54,477 bases of DNA from Prevotella sp. (GTDB lineage Bacteria > Bacteroidota > Bacteroidia > Bacteroidales > Bacteroidaceae), in contig JAFPVC010000035.1 in NCBI GenBank assembly GCA_017413085.1, positions 1-54,477 on the forward strand, read 5' to 3'. Below, piece by piece: positions 16,206 to 25,900 of the stretch (positions are counted from its first letter, which is position 1; each line of letters begins with the position of its first letter). The translations under genes were made by a program, and so were the position numbers. The notes beneath the pieces are model-generated. The model was not told the origin of the DNA. It made no database searches and saw only the letters and a list, made by a program, of their open reading frames with translations.

Positions 16206-18737
16206 ATGATTACAATACGCGACTACAAAAAGACGGCTATCATTACGCCGCAGAGCGAAATCAGTTACACAGAACTGATGCAACACATATTGCAGTATGG
16301 CACGCGCCTCACGGCCGACAGCGGTTTCAAGGCTGTGGTGCTGAGCGAGAACCGCGAGGAATGGATATACGCCTTCTTCGCCATCTGGCAGAAGAAAGGA
16401 ATAGCAGTGCCTGTAGACGCTACGTCGACGGCTGCCGACGTGGCCTACATACTCAACGACTGCCGACCGGACTACATCTTCGTGTCGGAAGGCATGCGCA
16501 AGCTGGCAGAAGAAGCCATAAGCAAGGCCGGCGTAGAGATTGAGGTGTTGCCGATAGAGACAGGAGCATACAACAGCGAGGCACCCGAAGCAACCGAACT
16601 GACATTCACCTCTGCCGACTCTGGACAGAACATCGCCCTTATCATCTACACCTCGGGCACCACCGGCTCGCCGAAAGGCGTGATGCTGTCATACGACAAC
16701 CTGGAGGCCAACATACGAGGCGTGGCCGACGAAGTGCCTATCTTCAACGGCGAGAGACGCACGCTCATACTGCTGCCCCTGCACCATGTGCTGCCGCTGA
16801 TGGGCACCGTGATAGCACCTATCACGCGCGGATGCGGCGTGGCGATATGCCCGTCGCTGTCGGGACCCGACATCATGGCCATGCTCGAGCGCGGACAGAT
16901 AGCCATCATGGTGGGCGTGCCGCGCCTGTGGCAGACGCTCTATCAGGGCATAATGAAGAAGATTGACGCTTCACCCATCGCGCGTACATTATTTAATATA
17001 TGCAAGAAAGTGCAGAACCGCCGTCTGTCGCGCACCGTCTTCAGTGCCGTACACAAGAAGATGGGCGGCCACCTGGACTACTGCGTCTGCGGCGGCGCAG
17101 CCCTCGACCGCGAAATAGGCGACGGACTGAAGGCACTGGGACTGGAGGTGCTCGAAGGCTACGGCATGACCGAGATGGCACCTATCATCGCCTTCACACG
17201 CCCGGGCGACTACATACCGGGATGCGCCGGACTGCCCCTGCCGTCGGTAGAGTGCAAGATAGTAGACGGCGAGCTGCTCTGCAAGGGCAAGAACCTGATG
17301 ATGGGCTACTACAACCGCCCCGAAGAGACCGCTGAAGTGATAGACAAAGACGGATTCCTGCACACGGGCGACCTTGCCGAACTTGACGAGAAGGGACGCG
17401 TATACATCACGGGACGCTCAAAGGAAATCATAGTGCTGTCGAACGGCAAGAACGTGCAGCCAAACGAGATAGAATACAAGCTGGAGAAATATGCCGCACA
17501 GGTGAAGGAAGCCGCTGTGACTCAGGACGGCGACCTGCTGCGCGCCATCATCGTGCCGCAGGAACAGTGGCTCGGCTCGAAGACAGACGCCGAGGCAGAA
17601 GATGCACTTAAGCGCGAGGTGCTGGAGCCATACAACCTGACCGTGGCAAACTACAAGAAACTGATGTCGGTAAAGGTTTACCGAGGCGACCTGCCACGCA
17701 CGAAGCTGGAGAAGCTGCAGCGATACAAGCTGAAGGACATTCTGAATGAGGGAAATGAGAAGAAAGAAGAAAGCGGAATGCAGAATGTAGAAAGTGGAGT
17801 ACATTCCGCCGAACAATCAAATCCTGTTCTGGATGATATAATAAGGTATATAGAGCGCGAGAAGAAGATGAAGGCCACTGCACAGTCGCACATCGAGACA
17901 GACCTGGCTTTCGACTCACTCGACAAGGTGAACCTGCAGGACTACATAGAAGAACGCTTCGGCGTCACAGTCAATGCCGACGACATGGCCTCGTTCAAGA
18001 ACGTGGGACTGCTGGCCGAAACCATAGACAAGCAGAAGCAGGGCGGCGAACACGCTGACGAAACAATAAAAGACCACAAGAGCCTGCTGTCGCCATCCAC
18101 AGTAAAGGGACAGGGCGAGGCACTGCCCACATCTGCCTTTACCCATCCGCTGATAGCCAAGGCATTTGCCGGTTTCTGCCGCATGCACAACAGCCTGAAG
18201 GTAACCGGACAGGAGAACATACCACAGGCCGGGCCGTTCATACTAGCCCCCAACCACCAGAGCTTCCTTGACGGCCCGCTGGCCATGGCCGGAATAAAAT
18301 GGGGCAGCATAAAAGACTATTACTTCTATGCCACCGAAGAACACGTGCAGGGCAACCTGCGCCGCTGGTTTGCCGCACACCACAATATAATACTGATGGA
18401 GCGCCGCAACCTGAAAAACTCGATAGTGAAGATGGCCGAGGTGCTTCGCGCCGGGAAGAACATCGTAATCTTCCCCGAAGGCCGCCGCACAAACACTGGC
18501 GACCTGGGCGTATTCAAGAAGACATTCGCAATACTCTCTCAGGAACTCAACGTGCCAATACTGCCCGTCTGCATACGCGGAGCATACGACGCACTGCCGC
18601 GCGAGCGCAACTTCCCATCGACGGCACACATAGAGATAGAATACCTGCCGATGGTGCAACCCACAGAGGGTGCCACCCCCGAGGAACTCTCCGAAGTGGT
18701 GAAGCAGCGCATACAGTCGGCACTCAACCGCGCGTAA
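16206..18737 (+). CDS. Acyl-activating enzyme / ACP / acyltransferase fusion
   Basis: An 843-residue three-domain lipid enzyme. Residues 1-515 are an AMP-forming acyl-CoA or acyl-ACP synthetase: P-loop YTSGTTGSPKGVM near 147, EGYGMTEMAP, and HTGDLAELDEKGRVYITGRS; the C-terminal lysine region is RTKLEKLQRYK. Residues 535-615 are an acyl carrier protein with the attachment serine in LAFDSLDKV (near 569). Residues 650-843 are a PlsC-type acyltransferase with NHQSFLDG (the NHx4D motif, near 683) and FPEGRRTNTG. The layout resembles E. coli Aas with an ACP inserted, so it may activate fatty acids, load its own ACP and acylate a lysophospholipid; the substrate is inference. The linker at 17773-17809 contains a repeat-like inverted sequence. 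The tail overlaps the convergent AraC-type gene by 14 bp. Confidence 0.85.
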   Translation: MITIRDYKKTAIITPQSEISYTELMQHILQYGTRLTADSGFKAVVLSENREEWIYAFFAIWQKKGIAVPVDATSTAADVAYILNDCRPDYIFVSEGMRKLAEEAISKAGVEIEVLPIETGAYNSEAPEATELTFTSADSGQNIALIIYTSGTTGSPKGVMLSYDNLEANIRGVADEVPIFNGERRTLILLPLHHVLPLMGTVIAPITRGCGVAICPSLSGPDIMAMLERGQIAIMVGVPRLWQTLYQGIMKKIDASPIARTLFNICKKVQNRRLSRTVFSAVHKKMGGHLDYCVCGGAALDREIGDGLKALGLEVLEGYGMTEMAPIIAFTRPGDYIPGCAGLPLPSVECKIVDGELLCKGKNLMMGYYNRPEETAEVIDKDGFLHTGDLAELDEKGRVYITGRSKEIIVLSNGKNVQPNEIEYKLEKYAAQVKEAAVTQDGDLLRAIIVPQEQWLGSKTDAEAEDALKREVLEPYNLTVANYKKLMSVKVYRGDLPRTKLEKLQRYKLKDILNEGNEKKEESGMQNVESGVHSAEQSNPVLDDIIRYIEREKKMKATAQSHIETDLAFDSLDKVNLQDYIEERFGVTVNADDMASFKNVGLLAETIDKQKQGGEHADETIKDHKSLLSPSTVKGQGEALPTSAFTHPLIAKAFAGFCRMHNSLKVTGQENIPQAGPFILAPNHQSFLDGPLAMAGIKWGSIKDYYFYATEEHVQGNLRRWFAAHHNIILMERRNLKNSIVKMAEVLRAGKNIVIFPEGRRTNTGDLGVFKKTFAILSQELNVPILPVCIRGAYDALPRERNFPSTAHIEIEYLPMVQPTEGATPEELSEVVKQRIQSALNRA

Positions 18738-19284
18738 GCATCAGGCGATAGTCAACGGGCGTCATGCCCACGGCATCCTGAATGCGGCGCTGCAACGTGC
18801 GCACGCTGGCAAACCCTGCCTCCTCAGCTATCACGGCTATGGTATAGTTCTGATGCTCACGCAGCAGACGCAGGGCATGCAGCGTGCGCAAGTTGTCTAT
18901 ATAGGCATCGGGCGTGCGGTGGATGGACTGGTGGCGGAAGAGCTTGTTAAGCCGCTCGCGGCTCACTCCGAGCAGTTCGGCGAGGGCCTGGGAATCGAAA
19001 GCAGGGTCGGAGTAAGCCCGCTGCTCCTCCACACGCAGTTCAATCATGGCCATGAGCTGGCCGTCGTCCTGCAGGTCGGCATTGCGCTGGCGCTCGATGT
19101 TGCCCTCCAGAATCTCGCGCGCCACCTCAGTGCGGCGGCGCAGTTCCACGTTTTCCTCCAACTGTTCCGTAAGGTCGAGGTTACGCCCTACGAGGCGAAT
19201 CAGCTCATCCTTCAGCCTTTCCACCTCAGCGCGCAGAGCAGCGTTTTCCTCCTGCAGTTGTTTCAGTTCGCTGTTCATGGCCAC
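18724..19284 (-). CDS. AraC-type regulator with N-terminal coiled coil
   Basis: 186 residues. Residues 1-75 form a long coiled coil (LKQLQEENAALRAEVERLKD and heptads after it). Residues 105-185 form an AraC-like double helix-turn-helix: FDSQALAELLGVSRERLNKL and TIAVIAEEAGFASVRTLQRR, ending in GMTPVDYRLM. The usual sugar-binding cupin is missing, so the input is probably protein-protein contact. It starts 2 bp after the STAS gene and is the third gene of an operon with the phosphatase/kinase protein, which makes it the likely output of that partner-switch module (inference). A start two codons later (MNSELK) is possible. Confidence 0.85.
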   Translation of the reverse strand: MAMNSELKQLQEENAALRAEVERLKDELIRLVGRNLDLTEQLEENVELRRRTEVAREILEGNIERQRNADLQDDGQLMAMIELRVEEQRAYSDPAFDSQALAELLGVSRERLNKLFRHQSIHRTPDAYIDNLRTLHALRLLREHQNYTIAVIAEEAGFASVRTLQRRIQDAVGMTPVDYRLMLTRG

Positions 19285-19286
19285 AG

Positions 19287-19589
19287 TCAGATTATGGTAA
19301 ACAATTGAGTAAATCCTATTTCGTCAAACACATGGCGCAGAGCATCGCTCAGCCCGCAGATTGTCACCTTGTTGCCGGTCTTGCGAGCATTCTTCGCAAC
19401 ACCGAGAAACAGTCTGAGACCGCTTGACGAGATATACTCCAGAGCCGAGCAGTCGAGCGTCACGTCACGTCCGCTATGCTGGCTGAGCACCTGCATGTCC
19501 TTCTCTGTCTGTGCCGAAGCAGCGGTATCGAGACGACCCTCGAAACCCATTGTCACGTGGTCGCCTTCATCCTTGAATGTTGTTTTCAT
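19287..19589 (-). CDS. STAS-domain anti-sigma-factor-antagonist-like protein
   Basis: A 100-residue single STAS domain of the SpoIIAA/RsbV type (MKTTFKDEGDHVTMGFEGRL...). The phosphorylation-site region LDCSALEYISSSGLRLFLGV carries the conserved serine. In known partner switches such a protein is phosphorylated by an RsbW-like kinase and dephosphorylated by a PP2C/SpoIIE phosphatase; both activities are encoded by the gene it overlaps by 23 bp upstream. No sigma factor lies nearby. Confidence 0.92.
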   Translation of the reverse strand: MKTTFKDEGDHVTMGFEGRLDTAASAQTEKDMQVLSQHSGRDVTLDCSALEYISSSGLRLFLGVAKNARKTGNKVTICGLSDALRHVFDEIGFTQLFTII

Positions 19590-21825
19590 CTTTCAGTATT
19601 TTTGTTAGAGTCAGTATGTTCTTGTTGTCAGAGCGTGCGTAAGTCACGCTGTCCATGTATCGGCGTATGAGGTGAATGCCCAGTCCGCCAATGCCGCGTT
19701 CCTCAGCACCAAGCGAAGTGTCGGGCTCAGGCTGTTGGGTAGGGTCAAAGGGCTTGCCGCTGTCAGAGATGACGAAAGACAGCTCGCCGCTGCCTATATG
19801 CGCCTCAACGTCAACGCAGCCCTTCGTGTCAGGTGGATAAGCATAGTTCATCACGTTGACCACAGCCTCCTCCACGGCCAGATTCACCTGCATCGTAGCA
19901 ACGGGATCGAGATGTGCGCTGTCGCAAGCCTCCTCCACAAAGTCAGACAGCTGTGGCGTGTGACTGACATCATTGGGAAGAGTCAGGTGCGACACGCTAC
20001 CACAATCCTGCGGCTCATATTTTATAGCGAGCATGGTCAGGTCGTCGCTCTGTTCGGTATCGCCCACGAAGTCACTCACCTCGGCAGTCATCCTTTCTAT
20101 GATGGCAGACGGCTCTCCCCCACCCTGCAATACCTGCATCATGCGCTCCGCACCAAACAGTTCGTGATGCGAGTTCTCAGCCTCCGTGAGTCCGTCGGTG
20201 AAGAGAAACAGAGTGGAATGCGGCGGCAGCGTGACCTGCTGAGCACGGTACGGCCAGTCGGGCATGGCACCTACGGGCAGCGTAGAAGGCATCGGCGGCA
20301 GTTCCTCCGTGGCATTGCCACTGATGAGGATGGTAGGCTTATGGCCGGCATTGCAGTAAGTCAGGCAGCCAGTGGCCATGTCAAGCACACCCGTGCACAG
20401 AGTAATGAATATGTTGTAGTCGTTGTCGCGCGTCAGTGCATTGTTCATCTGAACAGCAATTTGCTCCGGCTTCTGCTCACGCGCGGACAGCATACGGAAA
20501 GTAGCCTGAGCCATAGCCATCACCATGGCGGCAGGAACGCCCTTGCCTGCCACGTCGCCTATGCAGAAGTAGAGGCAGCCGTCGTGCACGGCATAGTCGT
20601 AGAAGTCGCCCCCCACGGCGCGTGCCGGTTTCAGCATGGCGCAGACGGTGGCGTTGATGTCATGACTAACGGCAGTCGACTTCGGCAGCATGGCCTGCTG
20701 TATGCGGTGAGCTACGGCCAGTTCGCCGGTAATGCGTTTCTGCTCGTCGTCGGCCTTGTAGAGACGCTGCAGGCTGTGAATGGAGCGCACCATGATATAG
20801 CCAAGCAGCATAAGACCGGCAAGCGACAGCAGCAGCAACATGAAACTCATGCGGCGCAAGCCTGCATAAATCTCGTTGTCGGCACACACCACGGCCATAG
20901 ACCACCCGGGCTGTTCATCGTCCTGCAGCGTGGAGTCGCGTGCAATGGGTGCAAAGAAGATATAGTTTTTCTGTCCGTTGTCGTCTGTCACCGATGTCTG
21001 TCCTGAAGCCCCCTGCATCATCTGACGGTTCACGTTTCTTATCGAAGTGTCGTTCATCGAACCCGTGACCTGCTGTATAGTGTGCTGCATGACCAGACTC
21101 TCCACTGGGCAAGCCATCAATTTGCCGGTGCGTGAAATCACCACATTATAGGAAGATGGGTAGATGTGACGCGCATTCAGAATCTGCGAAAGCCAGTTAA
21201 GCGACAGGTCTACGCCGAACACCGCCACCGTGCGGCCGCTTGCATCATGCACGGGCAGAGTGTATGTGACAAGCATCTCCTTTGCTCCTGCATCGTCGAG
21301 GTATGGCTCAGTCCAGTATGGACGGTTGGTCTGCATGGAATGAGAGTACCAGTCAGCATGGAGGTAGTCATGGTTGCTGCCGCCTATCTGCATAGTGACT
21401 ATAGAATCGTTGGCAGTGCGCTTGACGTAAGGCTCAAACCACCGTCCATGCTCAGGGTAATAGCCGGCAACAAAGCCCATGCCGCACCCCACGATATTAG
21501 GGTTGTTGGCCAGCAAGTGGCGCATGGCATCATACAGCAGGGATGGATTGCCGAGCCTTTCCTCAAGCATCCAAACAGTGGAACGTGCAGCTGTCTCGGC
21601 AGCGCGCGTCACCTTTTCCGCCTCAAGGTTCTTTGCTGTCAGTTCACTCTCGGCACGGTGTTCCACCTCCTGACGTATGGCCTCGCGTGCACACCAATAC
21701 TGCACCGCACTGACAGTTTCCATCAGCACGGCGGCAGTAATCAGCACGGCAAGTGCCGACCGCGTCTGAACGGAGTGCCGCCACTTGTCCAGTACTTCAA
21801 CTATGTTCTGTCCACGCAGTGTCAT
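19567..21825 (-). CDS. Membrane sensor with SpoIIE phosphatase and RsbW-like kinase domains
   Basis: 752 residues. A membrane segment near 22-42 and a second near 325-345 enclose an extracytoplasmic dCache-like sensor (VVAGYYPEHGRWFEPYV-type region, PYWTEPYLDDAGAKEMLVTY, FGVDLSLNWLS). A PP2C/SpoIIE phosphatase follows (about 370-590) with metal-binding motifs GGDFYDY (near 404), GDVAGKGVPAAM and DGLTEAEN. A GHKL kinase domain (about 620-745) has the N-box LAVEEAVVNVMNYAYPP and the glycine-rich GIGGLGIHLIRRYMDS. Phosphatase and kinase for the STAS partner are therefore in one chain, presumably set by an external ligand. It lies 36 bp downstream of nadA and may also be read from the nadA promoter. 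Confidence 0.9.
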   Translation of the reverse strand: MTLRGQNIVEVLDKWRHSVQTRSALAVLITAAVLMETVSAVQYWCAREAIRQEVEHRAESELTAKNLEAEKVTRAAETAARSTVWMLEERLGNPSLLYDAMRHLLANNPNIVGCGMGFVAGYYPEHGRWFEPYVKRTANDSIVTMQIGGSNHDYLHADWYSHSMQTNRPYWTEPYLDDAGAKEMLVTYTLPVHDASGRTVAVFGVDLSLNWLSQILNARHIYPSSYNVVISRTGKLMACPVESLVMQHTIQQVTGSMNDTSIRNVNRQMMQGASGQTSVTDDNGQKNYIFFAPIARDSTLQDDEQPGWSMAVVCADNEIYAGLRRMSFMLLLLSLAGLMLLGYIMVRSIHSLQRLYKADDEQKRITGELAVAHRIQQAMLPKSTAVSHDINATVCAMLKPARAVGGDFYDYAVHDGCLYFCIGDVAGKGVPAAMVMAMAQATFRMLSAREQKPEQIAVQMNNALTRDNDYNIFITLCTGVLDMATGCLTYCNAGHKPTILISGNATEELPPMPSTLPVGAMPDWPYRAQQVTLPPHSTLFLFTDGLTEAENSHHELFGAERMMQVLQGGGEPSAIIERMTAEVSDFVGDTEQSDDLTMLAIKYEPQDCGSVSHLTLPNDVSHTPQLSDFVEEACDSAHLDPVATMQVNLAVEEAVVNVMNYAYPPDTKGCVDVEAHIGSGELSFVISDSGKPFDPTQQPEPDTSLGAEERGIGGLGIHLIRRYMDSVTYARSDNKNILTLTKILKDENNIQG

Positions 21826-21861
21826 TGCTGCATTGATATAATCAGCAAAGTCAGTGAAGAA

Positions 21862-22812
21862 TCAGCTCATCTGGAGCATGCGCTCTATGGGCTTCACGGC
21901 ATCCTTGGCAATGTCGGCAGGCACGGTAACCTCAGGTTTGCCGTCGCGCAGGCAGTCGCGGAGCTTTATGAGGGTATTGAGTTTCATATACTGGCACTCG
22001 TTACACTGGCAGCCTACCGTTCCCTCGCTCACCTCTGGCGGCACGGGCAGGAACTCACAGTCGGGGCATGTGCGCTGCAGCTCATGCAGTATGCCAGCCT
22101 CAGTGGCCACGATGTATTTCTGCGGTTCGTGCTGCTGAGCATAGTGGAGCATGTCGGCGGTAGACCCCTTCACGTCGGCCATGGCAAGCACGGGAGCCTT
22201 GCACTCAAGGTGAGCCATCACCACGGCATCGGGATTCTCCTGCTTCATCTTAGCAATGGCAGCCACGGAGAAACGCTCATGAACGTGGCAGCCACCCTGC
22301 CACAGTTCCATTTCGCGACCTGTGACGCTGTTGATATATGAGCCAAGGTTGTAGTCGGGACCGAAGAGAATCTTAGCATCCATAGGTAACTGGTCTATCA
22401 CCTTCTTGGCATTGCCCGACGTCACCACCACATCGGTCAGAGCCTTAGTGGCGGCGGTGGTGTTGACATACTGCACCACCATATAGCCTGGGTGTTCTTC
22501 CTTCCAACGGCGCAAATCATCGGCATTGCATGAGTCAGCCAGCGAGCAGCCAGCCTCAGGGTCAGGCACCAGCACCGTCTTCTCAGGCGAGAGCAGTTTG
22601 CACGTCTCAGCCATGAAATGCACACCGCACATCACGATGATGTCGGCATCGGTGTTGGCAGCCTTGCGTGCCAGTGCCAGTGAATCGCCAACGAAGTCGG
22701 CACACTCCTGTATATCGCCCGTAGTGTAGTAGTGGGCAAGCACCACGGCGTTTTTTTCCTTGCAGAGGCGGCGTATCTCCGCCTGTAACTGCTTTGTCTC
22801 TGTCTTTTCCAT
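21862..22812 (-). CDS. nadA: Quinolinate synthase A
   Basis: 316 residues. NadA condenses iminoaspartate with dihydroxyacetone phosphate to quinolinate, the second step of de novo NAD synthesis; it is a cytoplasmic [4Fe-4S] enzyme. Visible features are VLAHYYTTGDIQECADFVGD near the N-terminus, VMCGVHFMAETCKLLSPEK with a cluster cysteine, and RTCPDCEFLPVPP and CQCNEC near the C-terminus. nadB and nadC are not in the window. It has its own promoter and is followed after 36 bp by the partner-switch operon. Confidence 0.96.
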   Translation of the reverse strand: MEKTETKQLQAEIRRLCKEKNAVVLAHYYTTGDIQECADFVGDSLALARKAANTDADIIVMCGVHFMAETCKLLSPEKTVLVPDPEAGCSLADSCNADDLRRWKEEHPGYMVVQYVNTTAATKALTDVVVTSGNAKKVIDQLPMDAKILFGPDYNLGSYINSVTGREMELWQGGCHVHERFSVAAIAKMKQENPDAVVMAHLECKAPVLAMADVKGSTADMLHYAQQHEPQKYIVATEAGILHELQRTCPDCEFLPVPPEVSEGTVGCQCNECQYMKLNTLIKLRDCLRDGKPEVTVPADIAKDAVKPIERMLQMS

Positions 22813-22852
22813 TTATCTTGTCAAACTTGTCTATTAACTATGATTCCAACTG

Positions 22853-22882
22853 CAAATTTACATATTTTTTTTCAAATACAAA
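22853..22882 (-). promoter_or_regulatory. Promoter of nadA
   Basis: A minus-strand TAAATTTG box (22853-22860) and TTTG (22879-22882) lie 18 bp apart. The expected leader is about 30-40 nt before the ATG at 22812. Confidence 0.65.
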
Positions 22883-22913
22883 TTATGAGCGCTAAAAAAT
22901 GTAACAGAGCACA

Positions 22914-25900
22914 TCAAACTTTCACCTCAACCATGCTGCGCCCCTCGCCGCGCTTCACCACCTGAATCTGCGTAGGGATACGCTCATTGAGTTCCTCGCG
23001 GTGTGAGATGATACCCACGCGGCGGTTGGTCTGCCCCGCTATCTCCTGCAGTTTCTCAAGCGTCTGCATGACTGAGTCAAGGCTCTTTTCATCGAGAGTG
23101 CCGAAGCCTTCGTCTATAAAGAGAATATTTACATTCATGTCGGGACGGTTGAGCGACGACAGGGCAAGCGACAAGGCAAGCGACACCATAAACCTCTCGC
23201 CACCCGACAACACCGTGACACTGCGCACCTGATTCTTATTGTACCGATCGAGCACAAGAACGCTGAGCTGCTCGTTGTCGCGGCTGCACGTAAGGCAGTA
23301 GCGGTCGGTTATGCGGCTGAGATAGATGTTGGCATTGTTGAGCAAAGGACGCAGTATATAAGTTTGCACGAGCGTGCGGAAACGCGTGCCACCAAATATA
23401 CCGTCCAACCTGTCCCAACGAGTGAAACTCTGCTTGGCGACATCAAGACGCTTCCCTATATCGGCAAGACGGCTGACATTAGTCTGATGCATATCGAGAC
23501 GACTTTTAGCTTGGTTAAGTATAGAGAGAGCCTCGTCGCGCTGCACCTTGACGGCAGCTATACCCTCTTCAAGTTGCTGACGCTCGGGCAACTCTGCACG
23601 GTCATTTACGTTCAGAGCCTTGAGAGCGGCATCAATCACCCTCTGCGCATCGGCTGCGGCATCGCTGCGCGATTTTATTTGTCGGTCGGTGTCACTGACG
23701 AAAGTGCGCGCCGCCACAACCTGCTGCTCCTGACTGCAAAGTTGCTGCAACATTTCCTCAGTCTTACCTGTCAATCGGTAGTAGTCAGCAAGTTGCGAAG
23801 ATGTTTCAACCGTCAAACGCCGACAGTCGTTTATCTTTGACACAATGGCAGACACCTTTCCATGCAGGCCATTCCACTCCGTCTGAATATCCCTGCAAGG
23901 ATAAGGCTTCGGTTCAGTGCATGGACTCCAGCCAGCGCATAATCGCAGGATTTCCTGCTGTAGCTGTGCCACCGAGCGCAATAAGGCATCCGTTTTTCCG
24001 TGTTCCGTAGTTTCCGTGTTCAATCTCTTCTGATGATCAGAGAACGCCTTGGCATCCTGACTGAGACGCCTGCGCAGGGAAGCAGTATCGCTGAGCCAGT
24101 CGGCAGAGTAGTCCTTGAGCATAGCGTCAATCTCAGCCTTGCCTTCAGCAATCTCACCAAGCAGTGCCAGCCTCTCCTTGTCAATGCGGGCTATGGCCTC
24201 GGCATTTGCCTTGACAGCATTATCAGCATTTGCCCTTATACGCTCCGCCTTCACCCTGACATCGTCGAAGGGTTTTCTCTCCTGCAACAGCCTGTTTATC
24301 TCGCCTTGCAGTTTCTCCGCCCTTTGCAGAGTCTCCTTCAACAGTGCGAGTTCTTTCTCCACGGACTGCACGGCATTGGCAACCTGCTGGTCGAGCGGTT
24401 CGGCTGTATTCAAGCCTACGGCCACAGCATCGGCATTTATCTTTCCCAAAGCGTCAGTGTTCTTCTTCTCAACACGTTTCAGATGTTTCAACTTGTTCTG
24501 ATGAGCGGCATCCATCTTCATATAATCATCCTTACATTTCTCCTGCTGCCGTGTCGCAAGCACCAAAGCATCAGCAGCCATGCGCCGTTCCTCCTCAAGC
24601 GGAGTGAGCATACCCTTGAAATCACTGTCAAGGTGCAGGTGGTCTATATGCTGACCACACAGCGGACAGTTGGCAGTATGCTCCTCGGCTATGCGGTGAC
24701 GCAGGTTCACCAACGTATCCTTCACGCTCATCTGCATCGTGGTCAGACGCTTCTCTGCAGCCTCAGCCTCTTTTTTCCTTGCCAGCATCAAGGCATTCGC
24801 CTTATCAAAATCCTCTTTTAATGCCTTCAGACTGTCTGCCTCGACATTAATCTCACGACTCAATGCTTCTGCCTCCTTCTGCTCTACGAGCAATGCTTCA
24901 TAGGCCTGGCGTATCTCTTTAAGCACACTCAAAAACTTGCTCTTCTGCATCACCTGCTCATTAACTGACGGCACATTCAACTTGGCACGCTGCTGAGTCA
25001 GTGCATTTATCTGCTCATCCTTGACCTTAACAGCATTGGCAGCCTCACCGGCCTTTGTCTCTGCCTCACTCTTTGCCTTAGCCAGTTCACTGGTTTTCTG
25101 CTGTTCTGCACTCAGCGTAGCCGCAATAGTCTTGGAATTTTCTACCTTATTAATATACTGACTTATCTTTAAGTCAACCTCGCCAGCCTTCACATACAGA
25201 GCCTCATGCACCTGCTGCTTGGCAATCCACTCCTTTGTCTGCCGTATGGATTCGCTCAGTGCTTCAGCCTTAATGCGGCGGTAGGCGGCATCGGCCGTGA
25301 GCAGACGAAAAGACGTCTGCAACCGTGCAAGGCTCGTTTTTGCTTCTGCCTCTTCCTTGCGGGTGCGCAGAAGCACGGCGAGAGACTGTCGCTGCGTGGT
25401 GGTGGCATCCCATTCCGTAAACAGAGCCTTGTCGTGCTGATACCTCTCACCAGCCACAATGGCCTGCAATCTCTGAAGTTCACTCTTCGCTTCATTCTGG
25501 GATTTCTCTGCAGCCAGTGCCGTATTGACATGACGCAGACGTTCTTCCTCTGCCTTCAGTTTCTTGTCAAGGTTTTCCTGACGCTGTTTACACTCGTTCT
25601 GCTCTTTAGTCAACCGCACGACCTCTTCATCAGGCAGTGTGTGTGCCTTCTCCGTGTCATACTCCTTCTGCACGATGTCAAGGTTCTTCTGCGCCTTCTT
25701 GAACAGACTGTGTATAGCCTCGCCGTATGCAGTGAAGTGCTGGGTGTTGGTGAGTTGCTCCAGTATGGCCTCACGCTCCTTCTTGTCGCCTGTAAGGAAA
25801 TTAGCAAACTGTCCCTGCGCCAGCATGGCCATGCGTCCGAACTGCTGAAAGTCGAGGCCGACGGCATTGCGTATAGTCTGTTCCACGGAATCCTTCGTCC

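Noticed and set aside
19672-21006. 444-codon plus-strand frame antisense to the phosphatase/kinase gene
   Set aside because: It is a shadow of a well-supported gene; the translation is rich in His, Arg and Cys with no recognisable domain.
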